DNA of 9,555 nt from JAKLQJ01 sp964534135 (GCA_964534135.1 CAZHQC010000091.1:1-9555); one strand, 5' to 3'; shown: positions 1 to 6,470, counted from the stretch's first letter. Notes: generated by a model from the sequence alone, not told the origin. Numbers and translations are program-made.

Positions 1-675
1 GTCTGCTTCAAGAAGACGGCCCTTGCGGTTTTTGTCCGCTCCCGTAAAAGCTCCTTTTTTATAGCCAAAAAGTTCCGCTTCCAGAAGTTCTTCTGTGTAA
101 GCTGAACAATTTATAGCTACAAAATTACCTTCAAGGTTTGAGTGTTCGTGAATAATTTTAGCGAGGGAAGTTTTGCCTGTTCCCGAAGGTCCTAAAATTA
201 ATATCGGTAATTGTGAGGGGGCATATTTAAGAGCTTCCATTATGGAAGATTTAACACTTTCGTTTTTGGTTATAAATGTATTGCTAAAGATGTCTTCCGT
301 TTTATCTTGATTTTTCCCGGCAATAAATTTTTTCAAAATATCATCTATATTACACTCTTCATTGCCTTTGGCATAAAAATCATTGGCTCCAAGTTCATAA
401 GCTTTATCCACTATCTCATCTGAATCTGAACTGGACATAATTACCGTAAGTATTTTTTTAGCTACGGCTATGGGAATAAGCTTAAGGCCGGAATAATCAT
501 CGTCAACTCCTAGCATAAGGTCAAAAAAACAAATATCATAATTATTGGTTTCAAGTTTTTTAATAGCCGTAAGTTTATTGTCAGCAAAATCAACATTATG
601 TTCGATTAAATGTTTAGCCATTAATTTTTGAGCGAGCATATCGTCTTCAACTACGAAAATTTTTAGTTTATTCAC
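1..675 (-). CDS. Sigma-54-dependent response regulator, NtrC family (partial)
   Basis: Transcription activator that, once phosphorylated by a histidine kinase, would hydrolyse ATP to open sigma-54 promoters. Reading from a GTG start at 675, 225 codons run off the left edge with no stop. Residues 1-118 form a CheY-like receiver with acidic pocket E10-D11-D12, phospho-acceptor D52 (in FFDLML) and conserved Lys K103. The AAA+ domain follows, with Walker A GPSGTGKT at 162-169 and the sigma-54-contacting GAFTGA loop at 208-213, which is diagnostic of the family. Walker B and the DNA-binding helix-turn-helix would lie beyond the window. The GTG start is chosen because AAGGAGA sits 6 bases upstream (682-688); the ATG inside that site meets a stop after four codons. 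The sequence after D52 (GVDDDYSGL) is longer and more acidic than usual. The gene is divergent from a sigma-54 promoter at 965-981, a likely target. The specific signal is unknown. Confidence 0.93.
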   Translation of the reverse strand, partial: MNKLKIFVVEDDMLAQKLMAKHLIEHNVDFADNKLTAIKKLETNNYDICFFDLMLGVDDDYSGLKLIPIAVAKKILTVIMSSSDSDEIVDKAYELGANDFYAKGNEECNIDDILKKFIAGKNQDKTEDIFSNTFITKNESVKSSIMEALKYAPSQLPILILGPSGTGKTSLAKIIHEHSNLEGNFVAINCSAYTEELLEAELFGYKKGAFTGADKNRKGRLLEAD

Positions 676-759
676 CTACCATCTCCTTGTTCCGCTTAGT
701 GGGTCGGTTATGTTTCAAATTATTTTTTTCATATATTTCATATCTCCTAATATTTTCTA

Positions 760-774
760 ATTGCCAAAGGCAAT
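760..774. repeat. Small perfect inverted repeat ATTGCC-AAA-GGCAAT
   Basis: A 6-bp stem with a 3-base loop in the divergent intergenic region, about 85 bp upstream of the regulator start. It could be an operator or a short hairpin in the regulator's leader. The T-tract needed for a terminator is not obvious on either side. Function unknown. Confidence 0.35.
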
Positions 775-843
775 AAGGAGGTGGTAGGGTCATTATTTCC
801 CCAAAGCTTTAATTTGAATACCAATTAAGTTTAACAAAAAATA

Positions 844-877
844 TTTTCATTTGAAAATAATTCTTTTCATATGAAAA
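844..877. promoter_or_regulatory. Tandem 14-bp palindromes, putative activator-binding (enhancer) sites
   Basis: TTTTCATTTGAAAA lies at 844-857 and TTTTCATATGAAAA at 864-877. The second is a perfect palindrome; the first is perfect except at its two central bases. Their centres are 20 bp apart, about two helical turns, so dimers would bind the same DNA face. They sit roughly 90-120 bp upstream of the -24 element of the sigma-54 promoter at 965-981, a usual distance for NtrC-type enhancers. The divergent NtrC-family gene at 1-675 is the obvious candidate to bind them. The same sequence (in its other orientation) recurs at 2760-2773. The binding role is inferred from position and symmetry. Confidence 0.65.
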
Positions 878-964
878 TATTTTTGGCTATTTTAAGTCAT
901 CTGAAATAATTCTAAAAAATCAAATTACCAATGAAAACTCTAAGAATTAGGTTTTTATCTGTAG

Positions 965-981
965 TTGGCATAAAAATTGCT
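965..981 (+). promoter_or_regulatory. Sigma-54 (-24/-12) promoter
   Basis: TTGGCATAAAAATTGCT matches the sigma-54 consensus TTGGCAYRNNNNTTGCW, with the invariant GG (967-968) and GC (979-980) separated by exactly 10 bases. Transcription would start near 992 and give a 5' untranslated region of about 90 bases before the ATG at 1082. The tandem palindromes upstream complete a classical sigma-54 control region for the secreted Cys-rich protein gene. No other sequence in the window was seen to match this well. Confidence 0.85.
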
Positions 982-1081
982 TTGAGGAATATGAAAGATT
1001 CCCAGAATGTTGGTCCTGTGAACGAAGTTACATAGGGCTCTGTAATAGGTGATGACACAAAAAAACAAAGGAGAAATTAAA

Positions 1082-1756
1082 ATGAAAAGAATAGGAATAG
1101 CAGTATTTTCACTGATGTTTATGGGAATATCTTATGTTGTAGCGCAAGATGTGCAATGTGATTTTGACGACAAAATCGATATTCAAAATGTTAAAAAAGC
1201 GGAAGGTTTTACAATGCCCGAAGCAATTTCGGATATTGAGTATGATATTCCGGTTCCCAAAAGAGAAGTTAATTATGAGTTTAAAGAAAATAACACTCAC
1301 TTAACATACAAAGGTCTTACAAAAGAAATGCTTGATAATTCAATAAAATCAGCAATTGAACATTCCAAAAAAAATAAACTCAATACACTGAAAAGTAACT
1401 TTCAAAAACTCCTTAAAAATGGAACAATAGAAGAGAAGTATAACTTTGTTTATAGTAATAAAAAAAGTTATGATTTTCCTGAAAGAATTGTTGAATTTAC
1501 AGAAGTAGAAAATACTTTTAATCAAACAAAAGGTGCGACTCGGATTTGTACAGGATGGGACACAAAAGAAGTTTGTGTTGATAAGAAAACTTGGGCGAAA
1601 GTTTGTACTGCTGCGACTCTTAGTTGTGTTGTTATTACCGCTGGTGGAGCGCCAGTTTGTACGACTATTGCCGCAGCTTGTAGTTTTGTGGCGGTATGGA
1701 CTCCGGAATGCATGGATGTGCCCTATTGCATAGAATGGGATACTGTAATATATTAA
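1082..1756 (+). CDS. Secreted protein with Cys-rich hydrophobic C-terminal domain, unknown function
   Basis: I do not recognise a named family. The ATG at 1082 is chosen over the in-frame ATG at 1049 because AAAGGAG (1067-1073) is correctly spaced and a signal peptide then begins at residue 1: basic MKR, a hydrophobic core, and cleavage near A21-Q22. The mature protein has a charged Lys/Glu/Asn-rich middle (about 30-150) and a C-terminal 70 residues with eight cysteines (156, 165, 175, 182, 193, 200, 210, 216). These could form four disulfides. Residues 174-206 are hydrophobic, rich in Ala, Thr and Val, and contain an 18-residue imperfect repeat (VCT...C at 174-182 and again at 192-200). A hydrophobic multi-Cys core after a long precursor recalls halocin C8-like bacteriocins, but the similarity is only in pattern. 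A sigma-54 promoter at 965-981 drives it; the two-helix membrane protein 20 bp downstream is probably co-transcribed. Confidence 0.85.
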   Translation: MKRIGIAVFSLMFMGISYVVAQDVQCDFDDKIDIQNVKKAEGFTMPEAISDIEYDIPVPKREVNYEFKENNTHLTYKGLTKEMLDNSIKSAIEHSKKNKLNTLKSNFQKLLKNGTIEEKYNFVYSNKKSYDFPERIVEFTEVENTFNQTKGATRICTGWDTKEVCVDKKTWAKVCTAATLSCVVITAGGAPVCTTIAAACSFVAVWTPECMDVPYCIEWDTVIY

Positions 1757-1776
1757 ATAAGGAAGTAAAAAAAATA

Positions 1777-1998
1777 ATGGAAAAACTAAAAAAAAATAAA
1801 GGTAGAGTCGCAGCAGCCGTATTAGGAGTAATAATTTCTTATTTCTTTAGTATTTATTGGCTTTCTGATGTTAGTCCATCTAGTGTTATGTATAAGCTCG
1901 TATATGTAATAATTATTTGTATATTACTGGAGGGAAGTGCTTGTATCGGTGAGAAATATATAGACAGAAAAGCCAAAAGCAAAGGCTCCACTCATTAA
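1777..1998 (+). CDS. Small two-helix membrane protein, unknown
   Basis: A 73-residue protein with a basic N-terminus (MEKLKKNKGR), one membrane helix at about 11-29, a short polar loop (30-39), a second helix at about 40-57, and a basic tail. Both ends are positively charged, so they probably face the cytoplasm with the loop outside. The ATG at 1777 is chosen because AAGGAAG (1759-1765) precedes it; an in-frame ATG at 1696 would overlap the upstream gene by 61 bases. It starts 20 bp after the Cys-rich secreted protein, so the two likely share the sigma-54 promoter. Small two-helix proteins often serve as immunity or holin-like partners, but nothing in the sequence proves this. Confidence 0.65.
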   Translation: MEKLKKNKGRVAAAVLGVIISYFFSIYWLSDVSPSSVMYKLVYVIIICILLEGSACIGEKYIDRKAKSKGSTH

Positions 1999-2015
1999 AT
2001 AGTGTAAAAAAAATT

Positions 2016-2049
2016 ACTGGCAATTGAGATGATAAACTCAATTGCCGGT
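2016..2049. repeat. Long inverted repeat, possible terminator
   Basis: GGCAATTGAG (2019-2028) is perfectly complementary to CTCAATTGCC (2037-2046) around an 8-base loop, and the stem extends to 2016/2049 through one G-T pair. It lies 17 bp after the small membrane protein gene, where an operon terminator would be expected. No T-run follows on the + strand. A run of eight A (2006-2013) precedes it, so a canonical terminator signature exists only for leftward transcription. It may act as an RNA 3'-end stabiliser or a bidirectional terminator. Confidence 0.5.
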
Positions 2050-2091
2050 GGCAGGAGTTTATTTAGGCGATTATATTTATGCTCGGGAAAA

Positions 2092-2349
2092 TAGGAAATA
2101 GATTGCCCGGCTATTTATAGAATGCTCCGGTTTAGGAGGGGTAGGCTAAATAATATTCATGCTAGGCACGGGGCAGTGCGGTTGGCAAATATATGTGAGC
2201 GGTATAAGTCTAAAACAGGGGCATATCCTGATGGCTTTGCTAAATTGATTCCCGAGTATATAAAAGATATTCCGGCCGCAAAGATTACAGTGTTGTGGGC
2301 GCAATACCGGCTTGTTGATAGTAAAATAATGTTTGTTTTGGAACCCTGA
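2092..2349 (+). pseudogene. Pseudopilin-like C-terminal fragment, probably a gene remnant
   Basis: The reading frame is open from the TAG at 2092 to the TGA at 2347-2349, with a possible ATG at 2122 preceded by no convincing ribosome site. It encodes a stretch (R..LANICERYKSKTGAYPDG then a Leu/Ile-Pro-rich part) that resembles the conserved core of GspG/pseudopilin-like proteins: an amphipathic helix ending in xGAYP, then 'LIPEYIKDIP'. The hydrophobic pilin N-terminus that should precede it is absent. A short open stretch in another frame at about 2053-2100 may be part of the same decayed gene. Alternatively it is a small uncharacterised protein of 75 residues. Confidence 0.35.
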
Positions 2350-2433
2350 ATGCTTGCTTCAGCTTATGACTTGGCTAAGAAAAAATGGGAAGTTGTTCAT
2401 ATTAATGAAATGTTTCTGACAAAAGCTAAATAG
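2350..2433 (+). pseudogene. Short in-frame open segment upstream of the GNAT-like ORF, interrupted by TAG
   Basis: An ATG directly abutting the previous TGA opens 27 codons (helical, Lys-rich, with 'VVHINEMF') that end at a TAG at 2431-2433. The same frame then stays open without a further stop to 2754, through the GNAT-like C-terminus. The simplest reading is the N-terminal part of the same acetyltransferase cut by an amber codon. TAG is used as a normal stop at the end of the rpoN-like gene, so recoding is unlikely. The assignment rests on frame continuity alone. Confidence 0.35.
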
Positions 2434-2493
2434 TTTGGGGCAAAGGGTTTAAAAAAAACAAGATCAATTATTATTATAAGGGAGAATAAGTAC

Positions 2494-2754
2494 GTGGGTT
2501 TATTTTCTATTTTTGCCATAAAGGGGCTATCTGGAAAAAAACATGATTTAATGGTGTGGCATAATCTTCTTCCGGGTTTGTCAACAAGGGAGCGCAATAG
2601 CGCTTATTATCAAGCGGCAAAATGGATAAAAAAAACCGCTACCAAACAGATTTTTGTGTATCTGCATAATTTTGATTCCGCCTCACAGAAATTTTTTACA
2701 GGTTTGGGTTTTAGGCCTTACCGTGTAATACTTGAGCGTTTTGATATGAGCTAA
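2494..2754 (+). CDS. GNAT-like acetyltransferase C-terminal fragment
   Basis: An 86-residue ORF from a GTG at 2494, with AAGGGAG at 2479-2484 giving a usable ribosome site. The end of the protein (NFDSASQKFFTGLGF, then a beta strand) matches the last helix and strand of GNAT N-acetyltransferases, whose usual form is N-x-x-A-x-x-F/Y-Y-x-x-L-G-F. The segment 'AYYQAAKWIKK' would be the preceding helix. A complete GNAT is about 140-170 residues with an acetyl-CoA loop (Q/RxxGxG/A); that loop is not visible, so this is probably a truncated or decayed gene. In-frame sequence before the GTG continues to a TAG at 2431 and reads like further beta structure. Translation of this shorter form is possible. 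Confidence 0.5.
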   Translation: MGLFSIFAIKGLSGKKHDLMVWHNLLPGLSTRERNSAYYQAAKWIKKTATKQIFVYLHNFDSASQKFFTGLGFRPYRVILERFDMS

Positions 2755-2759
2755 AAATC

Positions 2760-2773
2760 TTTTCAAATGAAAA
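2760..2773. promoter_or_regulatory. Third copy of the 14-bp palindrome, at the DUF4097 gene start
   Basis: TTTTCAAATGAAAA is the exact reverse complement of the 844-857 site, so the same protein could bind it. It covers the ATG at 2767 and lies 47 bp upstream of the alternative ATG at 2821. I see no sigma-54 promoter next to it. Occupancy here might repress or activate the operon encoding the sigma-54-like factor. A chance match in AT-rich DNA cannot be excluded. Confidence 0.4.
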
Positions 2774-3513
2774 TATTTTTAATCTATCTTGTTTCAACAA
2801 TAATATTTGGAGGAAATTGTATGGCAATAGAAAACACAAATAAATGGGAGTTTAATGCGGGTGATGTGTCTGTTATAGAAGTTGCAAGTGAAACGGGTGA
2901 GATTGAAGTTAATGCCGTAGAGGGCAATATTATTAAAGCTGAAATTACAGGCGAATATAATGCGGACAAATGTGAGATTTCAACCGAACTGAAAGATGGC
3001 GCTCTTTGTATTTCAGTGAAAGGAAAGAAGCGATGGTTTTGGAAAAATTCAAATTGTAAGGCGGGCTTTAAGGTTACGGCGCCTTCAGCTAAAAAACTTA
3101 TTGTAAAATCAGGTACAGGCTTAATTAGAGTTTCAGATTTTACAGCGGGCGGAGAATTTAAAAGCGGAACCGGAATTATAGAATTTAAAAATCTTTCAGG
3201 TCAGATAATCGTTAAAAGTGGGGCCGGAGTTATAAAAGGAGATATTTATTCGGAGGATTTTGAATCAAAAAGTGGAGCGGGAGTTTTGGATGTTTCCTGG
3301 AATAAAGTTCCGCAAAAAGGGAAGGTTAGTATTAAGAACGGGGCAGGCAGCTCTAATTTATCATTTCCAAGTGAAACGAAGATGAAAGTAAATTTTAAAT
3401 CTGGCGCTGGCAGTTTGCATAATGAATTTGGAGATGAGGCTAAGGCCGATTTTAAAATAGATTATAAAAGCGGAGCGGGCAGTTTGAATATAAAAAAAGG
3501 GGAGAAAAAATAA
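2767..3513 (+). CDS. DUF4097-type beta-strand repeat protein, putative adhesin-like
   Basis: A 248-residue protein built of repeated turns with the motif K-[SN]-G-[TA]-G at residues 114, 132, 150, 168, 190, 211 and 234. Spacing is 18 residues in the first four and 21-23 later, as in the right-handed beta-solenoid proteins of the DUF4097 (putative adhesin) family. The biochemical role of that family is unclear. From the ATG at 2767 the N-terminus is a plausible signal peptide (MKIF, hydrophobic core, cleavage after C-M-A at 18-20), placing it in the periplasm or on the surface. That ATG has no ribosome site and lies inside a palindrome, whereas the in-frame ATG at 2821 has a perfect GGAGG (2809-2813) 7 bases upstream and would give a cytosolic protein. 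The gene ends 21 bp before the rpoN-like gene and is probably in its operon. Confidence 0.85.
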   Translation: MKIFLIYLVSTIIFGGNCMAIENTNKWEFNAGDVSVIEVASETGEIEVNAVEGNIIKAEITGEYNADKCEISTELKDGALCISVKGKKRWFWKNSNCKAGFKVTAPSAKKLIVKSGTGLIRVSDFTAGGEFKSGTGIIEFKNLSGQIIVKSGAGVIKGDIYSEDFESKSGAGVLDVSWNKVPQKGKVSIKNGAGSSNLSFPSETKMKVNFKSGAGSLHNEFGDEAKADFKIDYKSGAGSLNIKKGEKK

Positions 3514-3534
3514 CTATAATTGGAAGACAGAAAT

Positions 3535-4575
3535 ATGAAACCTCAAATAAGACTAAGTCATAATCTAAAAAATAAAACATCGATGGCTATAATGGGTGGG
3601 CTTAAATTGGCTCATATGTCCGAAATGCCTGAAGAAGAATTTGAAGAGCTTTTAAAAGATATCGAAAAATCCAAAACCTTTAAGCTTTTAAAGGCGAGCG
3701 GCGCCATAGGTGTTTTAGAGTTTTTGAATGCCCGTTATTCCTCTCGGAATTTTGCCGGATATAATGTAAAGCTTTCAAGCGGCAATTTGCCTGAGCTTGC
3801 GGACGGCAATGGCGATATGGTTTGTTTAATGCAAGATATCGGTCAGGAGAAATTTGAAGAATTATTTCTTAGAGATAGAGATTTAAATGACGCTCAAAGA
3901 GCTGAAGAAACCGGCATAAGTATTGAAGATGCTATAAGACTTAGAGATTTTGTAAATAAAATTTTTATTCAAAGCGAGTTTGAAGATATTTCAGCCCCTT
4001 TACCTGAAAAGGTTTTCAGTTCGGTCGCGGGTATTGAGATTGAAGATGGAGAACCTATTGTTTCTTTTTTTAACCGTGAAATTTGGAAAGGGCGAAGTAA
4101 AATTAATGAAGATAAATTGGATGGTTTTTTAAATTCGGTTTCAAAGACAGAAAAAATTAAAGCTGAAAAAATTTTAAAGCGTTTGGAATTTGCCGAAAAA
4201 AGAAAAACCAGTTTATATAAAGCTTTGGAAATACTTATGAATATTCAAAGTGCTTATCTTTTAAGCGGCGAAACTGTAAAACGCAGGCCTTTATCTCAAA
4301 AAACGCTGGCAAAAAATTTGGAGATTGATAAAAGCGTGTTAAACCGTCTTGTTTCAAATAAGTCAATTCAACTTCCGTGGGGCATGGAAGCGCCTATGGC
4401 GGTCTTATTGCCAAGTTCAAAAGAAGTCAATAAAGAAAGATTGGGTTTTCTTATTGAAGAGAATCCCGATTTAAGCGCTGAGCGCATGAGATTAAAATTT
4501 AAAGAATGCTACGGCATTGAATTATCCCGCCGCTCAATAGCGCAATATATCAAAGAAATAAATTCCACCGTATAG
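3535..4575 (+). CDS. rpoN: Divergent, short RNA polymerase sigma-54 factor
   Basis: 346 residues; typical RpoN has about 430-500. Region I is recognisable at 1-47 (QIRLSHNL, then L-x-HMS and an acidic helix) but lacks the usual Gln-rich activator-response segment. A core-binding-like helical region follows (about 75-235), then the canonical pre-HTH pattern 'R-x-x-x-L-x-x-A-L-x-x-L' and the C-terminal HTH at 253-283 (PLSQKTLAKNLEID ... NKSIQLPWG), which parallels PLTL..VA..L..HESTVSR..NKY..TP.G. The RpoN box, normally ARRTVAKYRE, is SRRSIAQYIKE at 331-341. The ATG at 3535 is chosen over TTG 3520 because GGAAG (3522-3526) is well spaced. The last 52 coding bases recur at 6466-6517. It should direct RNA polymerase to -24/-12 promoters such as 965-981, together with the NtrC-type activator. 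Divergence suggests a specialised paralogue or a lineage-specific form. Confidence 0.85.
   Translation: MKPQIRLSHNLKNKTSMAIMGGLKLAHMSEMPEEEFEELLKDIEKSKTFKLLKASGAIGVLEFLNARYSSRNFAGYNVKLSSGNLPELADGNGDMVCLMQDIGQEKFEELFLRDRDLNDAQRAEETGISIEDAIRLRDFVNKIFIQSEFEDISAPLPEKVFSSVAGIEIEDGEPIVSFFNREIWKGRSKINEDKLDGFLNSVSKTEKIKAEKILKRLEFAEKRKTSLYKALEILMNIQSAYLLSGETVKRRPLSQKTLAKNLEIDKSVLNRLVSNKSIQLPWGMEAPMAVLLPSSKEVNKERLGFLIEENPDLSAERMRLKFKECYGIELSRRSIAQYIKEINSTV
4513..4564 (+). repeat. Direct repeat, proximal copy (rpoN 3' end; att-like)
   Basis: 52 bp at the 3' end of the rpoN-like gene, covering the RpoN box codons, match 6466-6517 in the same orientation at 48 positions. Similarity stops abruptly at both sides. 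The four differences (4527, 4530, 4536, 4560) are all synonymous third bases. The two copies bracket the cupin and serine hydrolase genes, as attL and attR bracket an integrated element that targets a gene's 3' end. Confidence 0.75.
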
Positions 4576-4579
4576 CCAT

Positions 4580-5095
4580 ATGCAAAAAATTCATAATAAA
4601 ATAGAAAGTATTATAAAAAAATTAGATTTGAAACCTTTACCCGATGAGGGTGGGTATTTTTGTGAAACTTATAGGTCAAAAATATATGCGCCTATTCAAA
4701 TAAATGACGATAAAAAAGAAATCTCCCGAAACTTGGGAACAGCTATTTATTATCTTATCACCCCCGATAGTTTTTCAGCTTTGCATAAGGTAAAAAGCGA
4801 TGAGATATTTCATTTTTATGTCGGCGACCCCGTTGAAATGCTTCAGATTTTTGAGGATGGAAAAATTAAAAAAATAATTATGGGTTCTGATTTTATAAAT
4901 AATCAGGAACCTCAAGTTTTAGCGCCCGCAAATATCTGGCAAGGCACAAGGTTGTGTGAGGGTGGAAAATGGGCTTTGCTTGGAACAACTGTGACCCCAG
5001 GTTTTGAATTTATTGATTTTGAGTTAGGCAATAGAAATAATCTTTTAAATCAATTTCCAAATTTAAAAAATGAGATTATAAAATTTACCCACTAA
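4580..5095 (+). CDS. DUF985 / Cupin_5 family protein
   Basis: A 171-residue small beta-barrel of the cupin superfamily (DUF985, the yeast YML079w type). Family landmarks are all present: L-x-P-L-P-D-E-G-G-Y-F at 17-27 and ETYRS at 29-33, the central G-T-A-I-Y-Y-L-I at 53-60, then F-S-A-L-H69, S-D-E75-I-F-H78-F-Y, and the C-terminal G-T-T-V-T-P-G-F-E-F-x-D-F-E-L. H69, E75 and H78 lie where cupins carry ligand- or metal-binding residues. The enzymatic substrate of the family is unknown; sugar-related roles have been proposed. The ATG is 4 bp after the rpoN stop with no clear ribosome site, so translation is probably coupled. It converges on the serine hydrolase with only 10 bp between stops. 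Both genes lie inside the repeat-bounded segment. Confidence 0.9.
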   Translation: MQKIHNKIESIIKKLDLKPLPDEGGYFCETYRSKIYAPIQINDDKKEISRNLGTAIYYLITPDSFSALHKVKSDEIFHFYVGDPVEMLQIFEDGKIKKIIMGSDFINNQEPQVLAPANIWQGTRLCEGGKWALLGTTVTPGFEFIDFELGNRNNLLNQFPNLKNEIIKFTH

Positions 5096-5105
5096 AAACA
5101 CAGCT

Positions 5106-6470
5106 TTATTTTTTACGCGTGTGAGCCCTAGAGCCAAGGCGCAGCCATGTTATATTTCCATTCTTATCTCTTAAAAATTCAGTAATGTAATCTTTGTAAG
5201 GGGCATTTAAAGCAATTATTTTATCTTTATCGTAAAAGGCTGCGGTTAAAGGAGGAGGTTGATGGGTGGGTTTATTTTTAGGAGCGGGAAAACATCCTTT
5301 GTCTGTGAGTTTTATAATTAATTTGTTATTTTGAGGTTTTACATCTAATAGCATTGTTGGAGTTGTGTAGCGACCTGCGTATGTTAAAATTTCTTTTCTT
5401 GAAATTTTTATAAGTTTTTTATTTGGAATATCTATTTTTAGAAATATTTTTATGGCAAAGTTGGTTATTTCAGAATATAAGGGCATACCATAAGAAGAAT
5501 TTGTAAGAATAATAGCGGCGAATTTTTCAGAGGGTATAATTTGTAGTGATGCTGTTTGTCCAGTGGTTGCTCCGGTATGCGATATTCCTTTTTTACCATT
5601 AAACTCTTTTATAAACCATGATAAGGCTATTTTTTTTTCGGAACTGGCATTTAAAAGGGGTTTTTTCAGCAGGGTCATTGATGTTTTTGAAAGGAATTTT
5701 TTACCGTTTGGTGTTTTTCCATTTCCCATATAAAAACGCGCGTATTTAAATAAATCTTTTACTGTGCTTATTACTCCTCCTGCGGGAGCAATCGATCTAC
5801 CCATAGCCCATGGCTTAGCTACTTTAGCTTTATTTTTTATAACATTGTGTCCTACAACAAAACGATGTGTCATCACATCATCAGTAAAGAAGAAAGACAT
5901 TTTCATATTAAGCGGGTCTAAAACCAAATCTTTAATGGCGGTTTCATAGGGTTTGTTTGAAACTATTTCAAGAACTCTGCCGGCAAGATAAAAACCTGAA
6001 TTATTGTAAGAGAAAATTGAGCCAAAACGTGAACACTGAGGAAGTTCAGACATTTTAATAACCATTTTATTTAAGGCATCATCGTTTTTTCCGAAATCAT
6101 TGAAGTAATCTCCAAACCAACCGCCGGTGTGCGTGAGTAAATGGCGCATGGTGACTTTTTTTGTGGTTTCTTTGTTTGAAAGTTTTAAATCGGGGAGATA
6201 TTTTATTATCGGGATATCCAGATTTATTTTTTTCTTCTCAACCAATCGCATAACGGCCGTGGCAAGAAAAGTTTTTGAAATAGAGCCTATTTGAAAAAGT
6301 GTATTTTCTGTTACGGGAAGTGGATTTTCAATATCCGTTATTCCCAGGCCCGTGCAGTATTCTTTATCTTTATGAATAATTCCTATTGCTGTACCGGGAA
6401 CATGAAATTTTTTCATTTGTTTAAATGTTTCCGAAACTACCAGTTTAAATTTCTTGTTTTTTATAGGCAT
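5106..6470 (-). CDS. Serine hydrolase, class C beta-lactamase / penicillin-binding-like
   Basis: A 454-residue protein with the three active-site motifs of the AmpC/PBP (S12) superfamily: S63-I-S-K66 (nucleophile and general base), Y155-N-N157 (Y-x-N) and H298-T-G300 (the KTG equivalent). The core (about 8-350) also shows V-P-G-x-A at 24-28 and L-L-T-H-T-G-G at 111-117. A C-terminal beta domain of about 100 residues follows, as in many S12 esterase/peptidase relatives. Resistance need not be its job; many relatives are esterases or D-amino acid peptidases. No signal peptide is seen, so it may act in the cytoplasm. The ATG at 6470 is preferred because upstream codons, including ATG 6491 and TTG 6506, are antisense to the duplicated rpoN tail. 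The left ribosome-site candidate GGAG lies within that repeat. Confidence 0.9.
   Translation of the reverse strand: MPIKNKKFKLVVSETFKQMKKFHVPGTAIGIIHKDKEYCTGLGITDIENPLPVTENTLFQIGSISKTFLATAVMRLVEKKKINLDIPIIKYLPDLKLSNKETTKKVTMRHLLTHTGGWFGDYFNDFGKNDDALNKMVIKMSELPQCSRFGSIFSYNNSGFYLAGRVLEIVSNKPYETAIKDLVLDPLNMKMSFFFTDDVMTHRFVVGHNVIKNKAKVAKPWAMGRSIAPAGGVISTVKDLFKYARFYMGNGKTPNGKKFLSKTSMTLLKKPLLNASSEKKIALSWFIKEFNGKKGISHTGATTGQTASLQIIPSEKFAAIILTNSSYGMPLYSEITNFAIKIFLKIDIPNKKLIKISRKEILTYAGRYTTPTMLLDVKPQNNKLIIKLTDKGCFPAPKNKPTHQPPPLTAAFYDKDKIIALNAPYKDYITEFLRDKNGNITWLRLGSRAHTRKK

Noticed and set aside
711..750. Tiny leader peptide ORF on the - strand (AGGAG followed by ATG and eight codons) before the response regulator
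   Set aside because: Too short and with poor spacing of the ribosome site to the first ATG; nothing regulatory such as repeated codons was seen.
1522..1733. Open frames overlapping the Cys-rich gene on the - strand and in another + frame
   Set aside because: They are shadows of the real gene: no ribosome site and biased composition reflecting the Cys/Thr/Ala codons of the true frame.
3520..3534. TTG start of the rpoN-like gene
   Set aside because: The TTG overlaps the GGAAG that serves as ribosome site for ATG 3535, and region I aligns with the ATG start.
5096..5105. A terminator between the convergent cupin and hydrolase genes
   Set aside because: Only 10 bp separate the stops and no convincing stem was found there.
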